From Hypsibius dujardini (Eukaryota; Tardigrada; Eutardigrada; Parachela; Hypsibiidae), in the NCBI GenBank assembly GCA_001579985.1, contig LRSR01008344.1:1-48188 (forward strand): 48,188 nucleotides of DNA, in the 5' to 3' direction. The translations under genes were made by a program, and so were the position numbers. Positions 10,930-20,076 of the stretch are shown piece by piece (the stretch's first letter is position 1; each line of letters starts with the position of its first letter). Below the pieces are notes generated by a model. The model did not search any database, had not been told where the DNA came from, and worked only from the letters and a program-made list of their open reading frames with translations.

Positions 10930-11480
10930 CGGCGGTCATTTCGCAAGAACTTGGCCAGCTGAATGACTACAACTGTAAACGGGACGGCATTTGTAATTTC
11001 CGGGCACTCTTCATGTTGCTGAACTGAAAAACTTTGGGACGAAGTCAAGACTCGAATACTCTTCTACGCCGAAACCAAACCAGACTGGCTGATGCAGTTT
11101 TTGACAACCATCTCTCCGTCCACAGCGACGCAGACGATCGCAATTTCCTCAGGTTCCTTCGGGATCTCGGCACCGCCAATGCATGGGGTGACAAGTACTG
11201 CATCGGTATTGCAAACCGGTTGTTCAAGATTAATATCTGGACCTTATCCCACGCTCATTAGGAAACGAATGCCCGTGGAGACCCAGTTTATGACCACCAG
11301 AAACCAATGTCAATCTGGGTGGATAACGCTCTGGTTGGCGCAGATGGTGCTAGCCAACCGTACGCGCTACTCATCTATGAGAACGCTTGCCACTATCACG
11401 CTGCCTTTCACAATCCCATTTTCCGCCCCATCCACTGCCCAGTCAACGACAGCACCGCAACCTTTCTCTTTCGTTAAATC
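10930..11480 (+). pseudogene. Decayed OTU-like cysteine protease domain (copy B)
   Basis: The read-through shows ISQELGQLNDYNCKRDGIC, where DGIC is the degenerate DGNC catalytic motif and keeps Cys. It continues with RFLRDLGTANAWGDKYCIGIA, with W, G and the following helix as in OTU domains. It ends with PYALLIYENACHYHAAF, the catalytic-His strand. A TGA after LLN (about 11,027) and later stops break it. The middle region is better preserved than in copy A. Confidence 0.65.
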
Positions 11481-11764
11481 GATCGACCGTGCCAGATGCC
11501 AGTTTACTCCTCCACCCCTCAGCCATGCATCAACTTCGAAATCGCCACCATCTGCAGAGTTCTCGTCGGATGATTTATTTGGTAAACCGACAATCGCAGA
11601 AACAGTTACAGAAACAGAAACAGAGCCTCCACGGCTCTCGGCTGAAATTTTTTAAAGTACTCGAATGAGTACTTAGTGCCTCTCCTTATTGCCCATCTCC
11701 ATTGCTGTTGAGGCTGAAGCTTTCCAGTCCACGGCTTCTTGAGCTCCGGGTGTTCTTCCTACCC

Positions 11765-12040
11765 TTAGGTTGAAATCCATGCCATTTCTCTGGACAGTTG
11801 TCCAGAAGCAGATTCCCTTCGACTGCTATTGGGAAGCGGGAAGGGTATGCAAGGGCCAGGCATTGAAAAGAAAACTGCTTGAGATGTTCCAAGTTCATTA
11901 TCCGGACTTCTAACAGGCGACTGACACTTTGCTGAAACAGTATTATGACTTCTTCAAGGAACGGGAAAGAATATCTAGTTCTTGCCCGACGGCTTCGACT
12001 TCAATCTCAGCAGACGCTGACGAATGTATGGCTTAGCTTT
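11765..12040 (+). pseudogene. Myb/SANT-like DNA-binding domain of the OTU element (copy B)
   Basis: In a frame read after the OTU block, the peptide runs MPFLWTVVQKQIPFDCYWEA, GRVCKGQALKRKLLEMFQ, VHYPDF, then a TAA stop, TLLKQYYDFFKERERISS. The W-T..Q..L/F.......G....LL..F...YPDF pattern resembles Myb/SANT-like trihelix domains used by transposons to bind DNA. The same block is intact on the minus strand at 39,299-39,039. The single internal stop and the absence of a start make this a relic. Confidence 0.45.
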
Positions 12041-12160
12041 GATGTGATTACGTTCTTGTTTCCATTTTTTTATTGAGTCATTGTAGCCCCTCAGCTCCAG
12101 CGGAAAAAAAATGTTGCAAAATTCGCGTGTAGAGACGAATGAAAGCAGAAGCTCAGCAAC

Positions 12161-12445
12161 TTGGTGGCGAAAGCCAGTGTTTCACGCAACGACAAAATGT
12201 GGCCTGAAGTCCTGAGGCGTTCATTTTATCCGAAATGTACGTTGGCAAACAATTCTATCCGGATTCGGTTCAACGACACCAAAAAGGGCGCTCAGCGTTC
12301 TACCAGCGACAACCCAGTTCTCCTAAATCAACCTGATGTAAACATCTTCCTTGTGGAATGCGGGCCATCTCAAAGTAGTGACCCGTTTTTTCCAAAAAAG
12401 GTATCCAGATTCCACCGCCAGATTTCACCAGATTTCATTAGGTAG
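12161..12445 (+). pseudogene. Unknown WPEVLRR block of the OTU element (copy B)
   Basis: An open stretch of 94 codons reads VAKASVSRNDKMWPEVLRRS and later LANNSIRIRFNDTKK. Copy C on the minus strand (38,915-38,724) reads VAEVTATVPRNSEVWPEVLR then LTDNSIRTGFYDRHQK. It is a conserved part of the element with no recognised function. Confidence 0.4.
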
Positions 12446-12964
12446 GAACCAGTTTCCGGGACTTGATTGCTCACTTGAGTGAAAGGAATTATTGATTGTA
12501 GATAAGACCTGATGTCAAGAGCTTCCTTCTGGAGTGCACACAGAGAGCCGATGCAGACGACAGGCTAAATCGCACCTTATTCATAAATAAGGGAAGGGCC
12601 GGATGCCAAAGGAACTACCTCAAAATGGTGACCCGTTTTTTCCAAACGAAATACCCGGATTTCACCGGCAACCAGTTAGGAACTAGTCTCCACAATTTTG
12701 ATGTTAACTTGAGTGTTAAAAGAGATTATTAATTGCACGTAGTAGGCCAGCTCCACAACCTTAAGTTTGTTCGGCTTCCAATCACTTCAACCCCAACCTC
12801 TAGCAGGAGACTGGAGGGTATCATGAAGTAGTGGCAGTATTTGTGGCACTCTTTGTAGCTGTTTGCTTCAACGGCTCTCGAATGTTTCGCAAAAAAGAGC
12901 ATCATCGAGTCGCCACGTTTTAGCAGGAATAACAGCTGGATGATGAGGAAACCAAGGAGTCAAC

Positions 12965-13200
12965 GGTGCCAAGTGAGCCGCATTACGTTGCGGCGTATCT
13001 GGCTGATGTCAATTACGTGACGGTGAAGGGTAGCGATGGGTTACTTATAACCTTTTACGTCTGCGAGCGTTGCCGGAAGGTTCCTGTTCTTCCAAGTGCT
13101 GACAGTCCGCTCAAGCTGTTCGATGTCACCAAATTTGACGGAGCAAAGCTGATACGGAGTTGTAACGGTCGTTTTTTAGGCTATGCGCTGCCTTAGCGGG
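12965..13200 (+). pseudogene. Unknown VAAYLADVNYV block of the OTU element (copy B)
   Basis: The frame reads VPSEPHYVAAYLADVNYVTV then LLITFYVCERCRKVPVLPS, PLKLFDVTKFDGAKL and GRFLGYALP. Copy C carries the same elements (EQHYDAAYLVDVN, CQK, PLKWFDFTDL, FLGYALP) between 38,260 and 37,994 on the minus strand. The CERC pair could be part of a metal site but is not enough to call a zinc finger. Confidence 0.4.
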
Positions 13201-13600
13201 TACGTCATTAATCAGATTCAACCATATGGATTCTTCTCACTGCGGATCAATAAAGCATCAAGTAAAACTTTCGAGCACAGGCGCGGAGTATTGAACATCC
13301 TCCTGAAACAGGCCTCACATTACATGGACATGTCTGCTATTATTTTTGAGGAGCCAGCTGCGACTCCGGAGGACGTGCAGGCGGGTGATGAACGGAGAAT
13401 GACGCACGGCGCGGTGGACTAGCTCCCAATCAAGAACGCATTCCGTTTCCTCCGGGAGCACAACCACCTCTACAAGAGTCTGTACGCACAATGCGAGACT
13501 CCGTACTGATTCATTCTGAATGAATAAGTTCGGTCAATCAAAGTGCGTGCCTTGTTCAATCATTTGCGTTCGGTTCGGAAGTTATCCGTTGCCTGTTTTC
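13183..13600 (+). pseudogene. Unknown QIQP..EHRR block of the OTU element (copy B)
   Basis: The best preserved version of this block reads LSGYVINQIQPYGFFSLRIN, KTFEHRRGVLNILLKQASHY, FEEPAATPEDVQAGDERRM, then after a TAG at 13,420-13,422 PIKNAFRFLREHNHLYKSL. All three copies share it. The final motif resembles the region before the Rep domain in Helitron/Helentron proteins, which usually reads AL.WL..NN.LY. The assignment is by eye only. Confidence 0.4.
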
Positions 13601-13686
13601 GTAAATTATTAATGAATTTGTATCCCGCCCAGCCGATCCGAAACAAACTGCCGCTGATGTGGTTGGAGAGGCTGAGGTGATAGTTT

Positions 13687-13911
13687 TTGCTTGCGTCCCA
13701 CAGAGAAATTGCTGAAGCAGACAACCTGATGGATGAGGTGAACTTCGGCATCGTGCATTCAAAAAACAGCGGCGTGCCAGATACAGTGCGAGTTGCCTAC
13801 GGGTCAAAATACTTGAAAAAAAAGGTTTGGGCGCACATTTTCTGGCAGGGTACCAGAAGACTGCTGCTACAGCTGGCTGGAGTCGAATCGACGTCAAATA
13901 TAGACTGCTGA
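13687..13911 (+). pseudogene. Unknown EVNFGIVHSK block of the OTU element (copy B)
   Basis: It reads EADNLMDEVNFGIVHSKNSG then VPDTVRVAYGSKYLKKK. Copy A at 4,720-4,815 reads DEANNGIVRLKNKGL then SNMVLVAYGSEYLK, and copy C has the counterpart near 37,600-37,380 on the minus strand. The VAYGS.YLK motif is the most conserved part. Function unknown. Confidence 0.35.
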
Positions 13912-14000
13912 TAAAAATTTTAGCTCCATCCAGCTTTCCGTAATGAGCCCGCGTGAATCAAACTAATCAGCTAATCAAGAAGCAGATTCTTAACTAAAAC

Positions 14001-14650
14001 ATGAACACCGTCAAGGTCGCCGATCTTGTCGAAAAAAACATAGAACGACAGGAAAAGGATCCCTATAAACACTTCGGAACGTACTTGCCCGCCAATCTTT
14101 CTAACAGCCAGCCATTCATTTCCTCCAAATGTCTCAACCAAAAGCTCTCGCTAGGCTTTTTGGTCGTCCTGCCTGTCCTCCCTTTACATCCTGGAACTTC
14201 TCTTAATATGGCAAGGTCACGTCAACGTTCAACGCGTCACAAAACACGGCTGAGAAATGTGCTTGGCAAAGTACATCGCGAAGTGCGAAAACCCGGAAGA
14301 CATTCAACTAGTGAAGACTTCTTCCGGTATGATTTTTTTTACCGTTAGTGGGCGACCCACTTTTCAGATGTCAACTTCTCTTTCTAGCTCTAAGTGGCCA
14401 GAAACGTGTTACCCAGTCGGATGCTGCTATGGCGTCGCGGACGGTAAGGACGATTCGGCAAGTGCTCGGCATGTTCTTCTTGACCAACCCCGAGAACGAA
14501 AAGGATTTCATTGACGAATTCAACCCCGAGTTGCACATAATGGAATCCTGTAGTGTTGCAGAGGAAAACAACCTTGAGTTACCGGCATTATCTTTTCCGT
14601 GCTTTATCTTGGACAATATATGGCCATCAGGACGGTCATCTCCCATAACG
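14001..14650 (+). pseudogene. Possible Helitron-type Rep remnant in copy B
   Basis: A first frame reads MNTVKVADLVEKNIERQEKD then PYKHFGTYLPANL. It is shared with the minus-strand copy at 37,148-36,918 (NTVKVADLLIPWDRDPYKRF). Further on, a frame reads FFTVSGRPTFQMSTSLSSSK followed by WPE, which resembles the LG.PTFF.T.S.ADL.WPE motif near the Rep region of Helitron proteins. The characteristic HxH and tyrosine motifs of Rep were not found. This is a hint only. Confidence 0.3.
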
Positions 14651-14693
14651 TCTGTTGTCCATCAACGTGAATACTGAGCATAATGCCTAATAT

Positions 14694-15412
14694 TTGCTGC
14701 TTAGCATGAAAGAAGACTTTTCCCTTCCGGAAATGATTCATCACACCTCTAACAGTTCCCCTACCTTCGACGACGGATGGGGAAATGCTTACAACATCAA
14801 GTCTATTGCATTCGTCGCGCAGCGTAAAATCTTCGTGTACGGACCTGTCAACCGAGAGGATCCTCGGTTTTGTGACAGTCTCAACCGATTCAGATGTGTC
14901 ATACTTACTGTTTTCACTTTTCAGGCCCTTCTTAATTACAAAACTTTCAGACGTTGGCCCAAGCTGCTCATGAGAGCAAGTGTCCGCATAAGGCGTTTTA
15001 CCCGGCGGAGAATTTCCAAAACTCGGGAAGGAGGTCTCTCTGCATCGTGCTGCTAGGTGAACAGAGATTTGCGCATTACGTCGAAATTCTTCCGCGACAC
15101 CGTTCGCTGCAAAAGTTGCCGGAGTTTTTTGTCACCAAACGTTACGACGTCAGTGTAAGCAGCCGGTTAGACTGGTGTTCTAAGAGTTTCGACGATGACC
15201 ACAACGGCATTCCAAGAGCCACACATAAACGGACTGTCTCCCTTCTCTCTTCTTCCGGGAAAGATTCTCGAAAGCTTTCAGCAATTTTTGAACGAACGCC
15301 CGTTCGGGATTCTTCTGAGCGGAAACGTTCTACTTCTTTGCGGACTCCGACAAAGAATTCTCCGAACGCAAAGAAGCAGTGCGCTCTGCTTGCTCCTGCA
15401 AAAGGTATTTAG
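14694..15412 (+). pseudogene. Distal unknown blocks of the OTU element (copy B)
   Basis: One frame reads AQAAHESKCPHKAFYPAE then NFQNSGRRSLCIVLLGEQRF and KRYDVSVSSRLDWC, ending with SPNAKKQCALLAPAKGI. Copy A at 4,918-5,160 reads RAAHESYCPHGAFF, QYDISVGSRLDW and PNPKKQCALLSPAEGIE. The two therefore define the right end of the repeat. Function unknown. Confidence 0.4.
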
Positions 15413-15469
15413 CTACAACGACATTTGGACAGTTCGATTCGTCAAATTTTGTATTCAGCAATTACCCCA

Positions 15470-15545
15470 GCGATCAATGATTGCGCAATAACTGAACAAT
15501 CCTTCTGAATCGAATAAACTGACTGAACATTTGCTGAACCAGTTG
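15470..15545 (+). repeat. Dispersed ATTGCGCAAT repeat, third unit
   Basis: GCGATCAATG then ATTGCGCAAT (15,480-15,489), followed by CTTCTGAATCGA and GACTGAAC blocks. It has the same layout as 7,855-8,160. Confidence 0.55.
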
Positions 15546-15689
15546 AACTCATATCAGAACTCACATTTTCGTTTACAATAGGTTTATCTCGCCATTTTTA
15601 CGTTATGTCTCCGTTTTTGTTTATGTCTGTGTCTACTTCTGTTTCTGTGTCAATGTGTGTATCAGTGTCTGAGAATATTTATGTTTTTC

Positions 15690-16053
15690 TGTGTTCCCAA
15701 TCTCCTGGACGTTGCGAGGCTCCCAGAAAGCCTTCAATCTCATCCCTGCGCCTGAGAAAGACGGTGAACTGGAAACGGAACCGATGCGCAGAGGAAACCC
15801 TCACCATTGTGGAGATGATTCCAGAAACTCACCGCTCAATAATCGGCCGCGAGCCGGACAGCCGCCCCTGCCGTATACAATTTCTCCAGGAATGGAGTTG
15901 ACTACGTGGTACTGCTGCACGTTTGGCGCGCCTTGCGGGAACAGAAAAAGGACAACGTGAAGGCCAACCGGACATGGGTCAGTCAAAACTTCAACAAATT
16001 CCGCAACCTGGAAAGGGCCGAAAAAGTGCGCAACCAACTTCGGTAAGTGTGCG
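15690..16053 (+). pseudogene. DEAH-box RNA helicase C-terminal fragment (HA2/OB region)
   Basis: One frame (from 15,892) reads GVDYVVLLHVWRALREQKKD and later WVSQNFNKFRNLERAEKVRN followed by QLR and a GTAAGTG donor at 16,054. This matches the DHX/Prp HA2-to-OB segment, which usually reads GDH.TLLNVY.A......W...NF...RSL..A..VR.QL. Upstream pieces fit the preceding HA2 region but lie in other frames: EKDGELETEPM in one, CAEETLTIVEMI in another. The frame changes argue for a decayed or captured fragment, although the last 50 codons and the donor site look intact. Related enzymes act in splicing or ribosome assembly. Confidence 0.6.
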
Positions 16054-16104
16054 TGCGCAAGAAGATGGACTTGTCCGGGTACTTTGAAATAGGCAGACAT
16101 ACCT

Positions 16105-16215
16105 CTCTGCTTGCCTGCTTGTCTGTCAAGCTGTTTGTCTTCCTACTGCCTGCCTCCCTGCCTGCCTCCTTTGTCGGCCTGTTTGAGTGAGTGTTTGTCC
16201 ATCCATTTTTTTTTG
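16105..16215. repeat. CTGC/CTGT-rich tract
   Basis: Repeated CTGCCTGC, CTTGCCTG and GTCTGTC units follow the helicase fragment and probably form intronic simple sequence. Confidence 0.8.
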
Positions 16216-16940
16216 TCTGACTGCCCATGTTTTATTAGTTTTGCTTCACTTTGCAGCCGTCAAGTGTATTTTAAGCACCCTGTCCAGTTGGATGTCGCAA
16301 GCTGACCAGTTCGAACGATTCAAGAACGACCAGACCCGACATTTGCCCTGCGTTCTCGTTTCGAGGTGCAGGATGGAGACCCTATAAGTTGCAAGGCGTA
16401 CCTCTATCCTCTCCTCCAGATCGACGTTGTGGCGCTTTACTTGCTGTACCTAACGCAGATGATAGAATCCGGCATGAAGATCATATTTACGATGGAGGAA
16501 GTCCACATCGAGGAGAATTTAATATTTTTTTGGAACGAGCTTATCGTATTTCCATACGTTGTTTTATCATTTTTATTCGCGCGAATAAATGACGTTTGAA
16601 CTGAAAATTTCCATGGAGAATTTCGGAATGTAGCAGGTCTGCGACAAATACAACACCGGCAGCCCAGAACTGGAACCCAGAACCCATGGATACTGTTGCG
16701 CCGTCACTGTTAACAGCCGGTCACCGCGCACCCCGACTCCCACCATCTCCTTCATCCCTCCGTCACCCATTTGCAACGCAGCATGCAGACATCGATGCCG
16801 TTGAGTTCGAGACTAGTTTCCTGTCATTTTATGTTTGAATAATTGATGGATTGTTTGTTAAATGGATTGATTGATCGATGGATTGATTAAATAATGATTT
16901 TAATAACTCACTATAACAGCGTTTCCGACTAGAAATAAGT
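16216..16940. other. No gene recognised
   Basis: Short open frames occur on both strands (for example 16,366-16,599 +, reading IESGMKIIFTMEEVHIEENL) but match nothing I know. An ATTGATTGATCGATGG-type patch lies at 16,840-16,895. Confidence 0.4.
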
Positions 16941-16944
16941 AATC

Positions 16945-17200
16945 AGTAATCTTCTTTCCGATGTCCGAAATCAATTGCTTCTCTTCTTTCCCCTAAACAC
17001 CGAACGTTTCGAATGCGACGGGAACGAAAATAAAACGACCATGCAAGTCCGGATATGTGCGGCGCATGTTCAGTCCCGCGTCGTGAGCTGCTCCCCCTGC
17101 GGTGAACATGGATCAAGCAATGTGAGAGGGTGCCTTAATATCCCAGACGGTCACATATCCCACATGCAGGGACACGTCATCCAACAAGTTAAACAGACTG
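16945..17200 (-). pseudogene. C-terminal domain of an invertebrate retroelement reverse transcriptase protein
   Basis: Read on the minus strand, the frame gives YVTVWDIKAPSHIA, a stop, SMFTAGGAAHDAGLN, TYPDLHGRFIFVPVAFETFG, a stop, and ISDIGKKI. This matches the C-terminal region of a common group of invertebrate RT proteins, which carry VWD.T..DT.APSH, then AG..A...E..K..KY..L, then F.PVA.ETLG. I believe it is a nuclease-like domain but cannot prove that. The two internal stops show decay. It pairs with the RT piece at 17,720-17,920. Confidence 0.55.
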
Positions 17201-17719
17201 GGAATGGGCAATGCACGCAATGGGCAATGGGCAATTCAGCCACGCTCTGGCTTCCTTCGTTTCCACTGCCAGTAGTCGTGCCTTGTCAATTTGAAGCAGT
17301 TGAATGCATGCCCCGCGCGGCGCAGTCGATCAAGGGATTCTCCCAGAGCTTCTGCACCTTTAACTCCGCCGGGGGAGAGAAGCGGTCGCCGTTGTCTACC
17401 GTCGGGTTGGGTCCAAGTCAACATCCTAGCAGATCTGCTTCATCAGGAGAAATGCAGATTGAACCGAGGCGAGATACGCCGAAAGGGATAGTTCAACTAT
17501 CTGCCCGATGTCTAGACTTCCCCGGCTGACTGGAAGGGTAGCCTTTCGCCATACGCTGTCAGACATGTCCGTGTTGGTTATGGTCGACAAACAAGTTCTG
17601 ATGATGGTGTCCAGCTCCAGCAGTTTGTCCGGTCGCGTAAACGCCGGTGAAGTGCGTAGGGTGTAGAGTACCCTCGGGACGGCCAGACATCAGACCTTCA
17701 ACAAAAAAAAGAAACAGGT

Positions 17720-17920
17720 GAGCAGACAGAAATGGTAATCGACTGGTGAATAGATTGATGGCCGCCGTTCTCTTTTCAACTGCGACTCCGATGCGACATT
17801 TCACCAAGTTTATTCCAAGCCGACGTCCATCCCCATCCGCTGCGCACGACATAGGTCTTCAACTACCAAATCCACCGCACCACGTATGGTGGCGTCGCCC
17901 AGGCTCTGTTGGACCCCACA
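17720..17920 (-). pseudogene. Reverse transcriptase palm fragment
   Basis: The minus-strand frame reads GVQQSLGDATIRGAVDLVVE then DLCRAQRMGMDVGLE and, after a frame change, LVKCRIGVAVEKRTAAINL. It resembles the segment running from GVQQGDPLG through the catalytic LDD region to L..GL.LN..KCE in retroelement RTs, with an internal deletion joining the two. The order and strand fit one element with the 16,945-17,200 fragment. Confidence 0.45.
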
Positions 17921-18119
17921 ATCATCCGGTTTTTTTTGTTATAGCTGGAGAGGTAACGTGTTCGAAACCGGTTATAACATCTGATTTCACTGTCACAATA
18001 GAGAAATTTTTCTTGTTTTTTTTTATTTTCTTGTTTCATTTAGATTGAAAAAATGGATTAAATTTTGTTATAATTGAAAAAAACGACTGTTAGAAAATGG
18101 ACGGCATTTGGTCGTACCT

Positions 18120-19536
18120 GACTCAGCGTCTGAATCTGTAAAAGTCAGAGGTATATCTTTCAAATTAAGAACGAGGACAATCTTTGCTTGGCCCAGACAT
18201 TGGTGGTGGCCAAGATTCACGCTGACATTGATGAATCTACTCCAGAATTGCGGGAAGAAGGCACGAGGATCTACAAAAACTCGGGGCAGGCCACCGGCTC
18301 AAGGCTTGGCTCACAAATGATGTAGCGTTGGAGCTCGTTTGCTCAACTGGAAACACTAACATGAAAGGTCTAGATAAACTGGCATACTTTCCGAAATCCG
18401 AAGCGGTTTTTTCGCGTACCAAATCACAGAGCTTTTACTAACGGGAAAAGAATAATCTGAAAAGGCGAGGCTACTGGGAAACTACTAATGCTGCTTCAGC
18501 GAAACAATCCCTTCGACGTCTGTTTTTCGATTGATCCCATATTTGGACTGAATTACTGGTGCCACAATTGCGGCAAGGGGTGCGATCAAAGCACACTCCA
18601 TCGATGTCAGTTCATGTGTCAAATGATTCAAGATTGTTTGAAGGAAATTCAGACAATCTCTGAACGTTTTCTTCGAACATAGCTCGCCCAAAACAGTTTC
18701 GGTGAATACTTTCCCAAAATGGATGAGCCAATCGGAAATGATATCAATGATGAGCTTTGTAAGTTTCTCAGCAGTCCGCAAATTCCTAACTGTATGGCAA
18801 TTGTCCATGATTTTAATTAAGTACTTCCTTGAATTTTGTAGATCCTGTTTTCAGGCTCTTGGGTGAGTACGGCTTTGACGGAATGTTCATCTTGAAATGG
18901 TGCCTTGTTAACGGCATCATCCCGCAAAAGCAGATTATGAACGGAATCAAGATCATGCAGATGGACATTTGCAATCTAATCTTGGGCATCAAACTTCGGA
19001 TCCGTTGTTCTTACTGGAAATTCCGTTAAAGCTGATTGACTTCCTGGCAGCTTTGAAACTGAAGGACATGAGCAAGAGTGACTTCCCGCACCGCCTTACC
19101 CACCGGGAGAACTGGAATAGGGTCACACCGTTCCTTAGACAAGAAGATTTCGCTTACCGGGAATTATCCGCCAACGAATTATCATTCAATCCATCTGTCA
19201 AGTGTTTACAATAACGTCTACCAGGACACCAAAGATCGGACTGGTACCTTCTTGACCTGGGCTGTGACGTCGAAAAAGATTGAGAGCACGATTTCAAGCA
19301 AATGCTGAATGCAATCCAACATCATAGAACTAGTGTTTGAGGAGCAGCTCGTCCCGCGCAATGCATTCTTCGGGGGCCATTACATCACTTTCATCGTTGT
19401 CTTTTTAGACTTCGTCGCAGCGCTGAGGCACGCTCTTCCTCCAAGGCAGGGATCAGATCAAAATGATAGTTTCAAGGCTCGGCGTAATCTAGGAGACGTT
19501 CTCGCGCTCCCGAAAAATGGTAAAATTGAGCTTTAG
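18120..19536 (+). pseudogene. Polinton/Maverick-type DNA polymerase B fragment (N-terminal and exonuclease region)
   Basis: Reading across frames, the order of motifs is that of protein-primed family B polymerases of Polintons. There is an IKNEDNLCLAQTLVVAKIHA block (about 18,150-18,210), then FGLNYWCHNCGKGC followed by HRCQFMC (18,542-18,620, a Cys/His cluster), GFDGMFILKWCLVNGII (about 18,870, exonuclease motif), LIDFLAALKLKDMSKSDFPH (about 19,035-19,095), and VPRNAFFGGHYITF (about 19,350-19,395), the start of the palm. Stops and frame changes are present. Two short GT..AG gaps (near 18,759-18,840) may be small introns. Polymerase motifs further downstream were not found, so the element is truncated. 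Confidence 0.65.
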
Positions 19537-20076
19537 GGCCACTAATCAAATTTGGGGTTTGGTTATCAGTCCCAGTCAATTCGATGATTCTGAATCGAAT
19601 GGCGTCAGCAGAATTTTGATCCAAGTTCAGGGGGCGGAGTTATGACGTATGGAATCTGTTCGCTGTGCATTACTGTAGATTGATTGATTGATTGACTATG
19701 CCGGTCAATTGATTGACTGATTCTTGTTGCGCTGCTCTTTGCGTCAAAATATCAGTCAACAGTCAAATTTATTTGAATGGCCTTCGTCATCTTTTTTTTT
19801 ACTTTTGTCCAATTTTCCTCTCAACATGACTGGAATGGGATTGTGTGATCGTGTCGCCGACATTATTCATGCCGCAAATGCTGATCCGCGAGATCTTGTC
19901 TTGCGCTTTTGTCGAGACTCTTCCTAGATGGCGGACTACCTGGCCTCGTTGGACGCCAGCCCTGAGTGAAATCACCGAAGAAACTGAGTGGACAGTCAAC
20001 TGTTGCAATCAACTGTTGCAATTTCTCCGGGTAGAAGCTGAGGTGGCGCAGGATGACCTGAAAGAGATCTCGGTAG
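19537..20076. other. No gene recognised; ATTG repeats
   Basis: The stretch includes a GATTGATTGATTGATTGACT patch at 19,678-19,700. Frames at 19,799-20,010 are probably upstream sequence of the Merlin element and show no domain. Confidence 0.45.

Larger units (their letters stand above)
9670..15420 (+). mobile_element. Copy B of the OTU-domain repeat element (longest copy)
   Basis: This is the most complete copy of the family. The domain order along the + strand is OTU-like protease (10,930-11,480), first Myb/SANT-like block (11,765-12,040), a WPEVLRR block (12,160-12,445), second Myb-like block (12,540-12,720), an unknown VAAYLADVNYVTV block (12,965-13,200), a QIQP..EHRR block (13,183-13,600), an EVNFGIVHSK block (13,690-13,830), a KVADLV..DPYKHFG block (14,001-14,330), a GRPTFQMSTSLSSSKWPE block (about 14,347-14,400) and an AAHESKCPHKAF block (14,950-15,412). 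Multiple stops and frame changes interrupt it. Boundaries are estimated from where similarity to copy A starts and ends. Confidence 0.6.

Noticed and set aside
17236-17424. Minus-strand frame between the two retroelement RT pieces as a separate gene
   Set aside because: Composition is odd and no motif fits; it is more likely spacer of the same decayed element.
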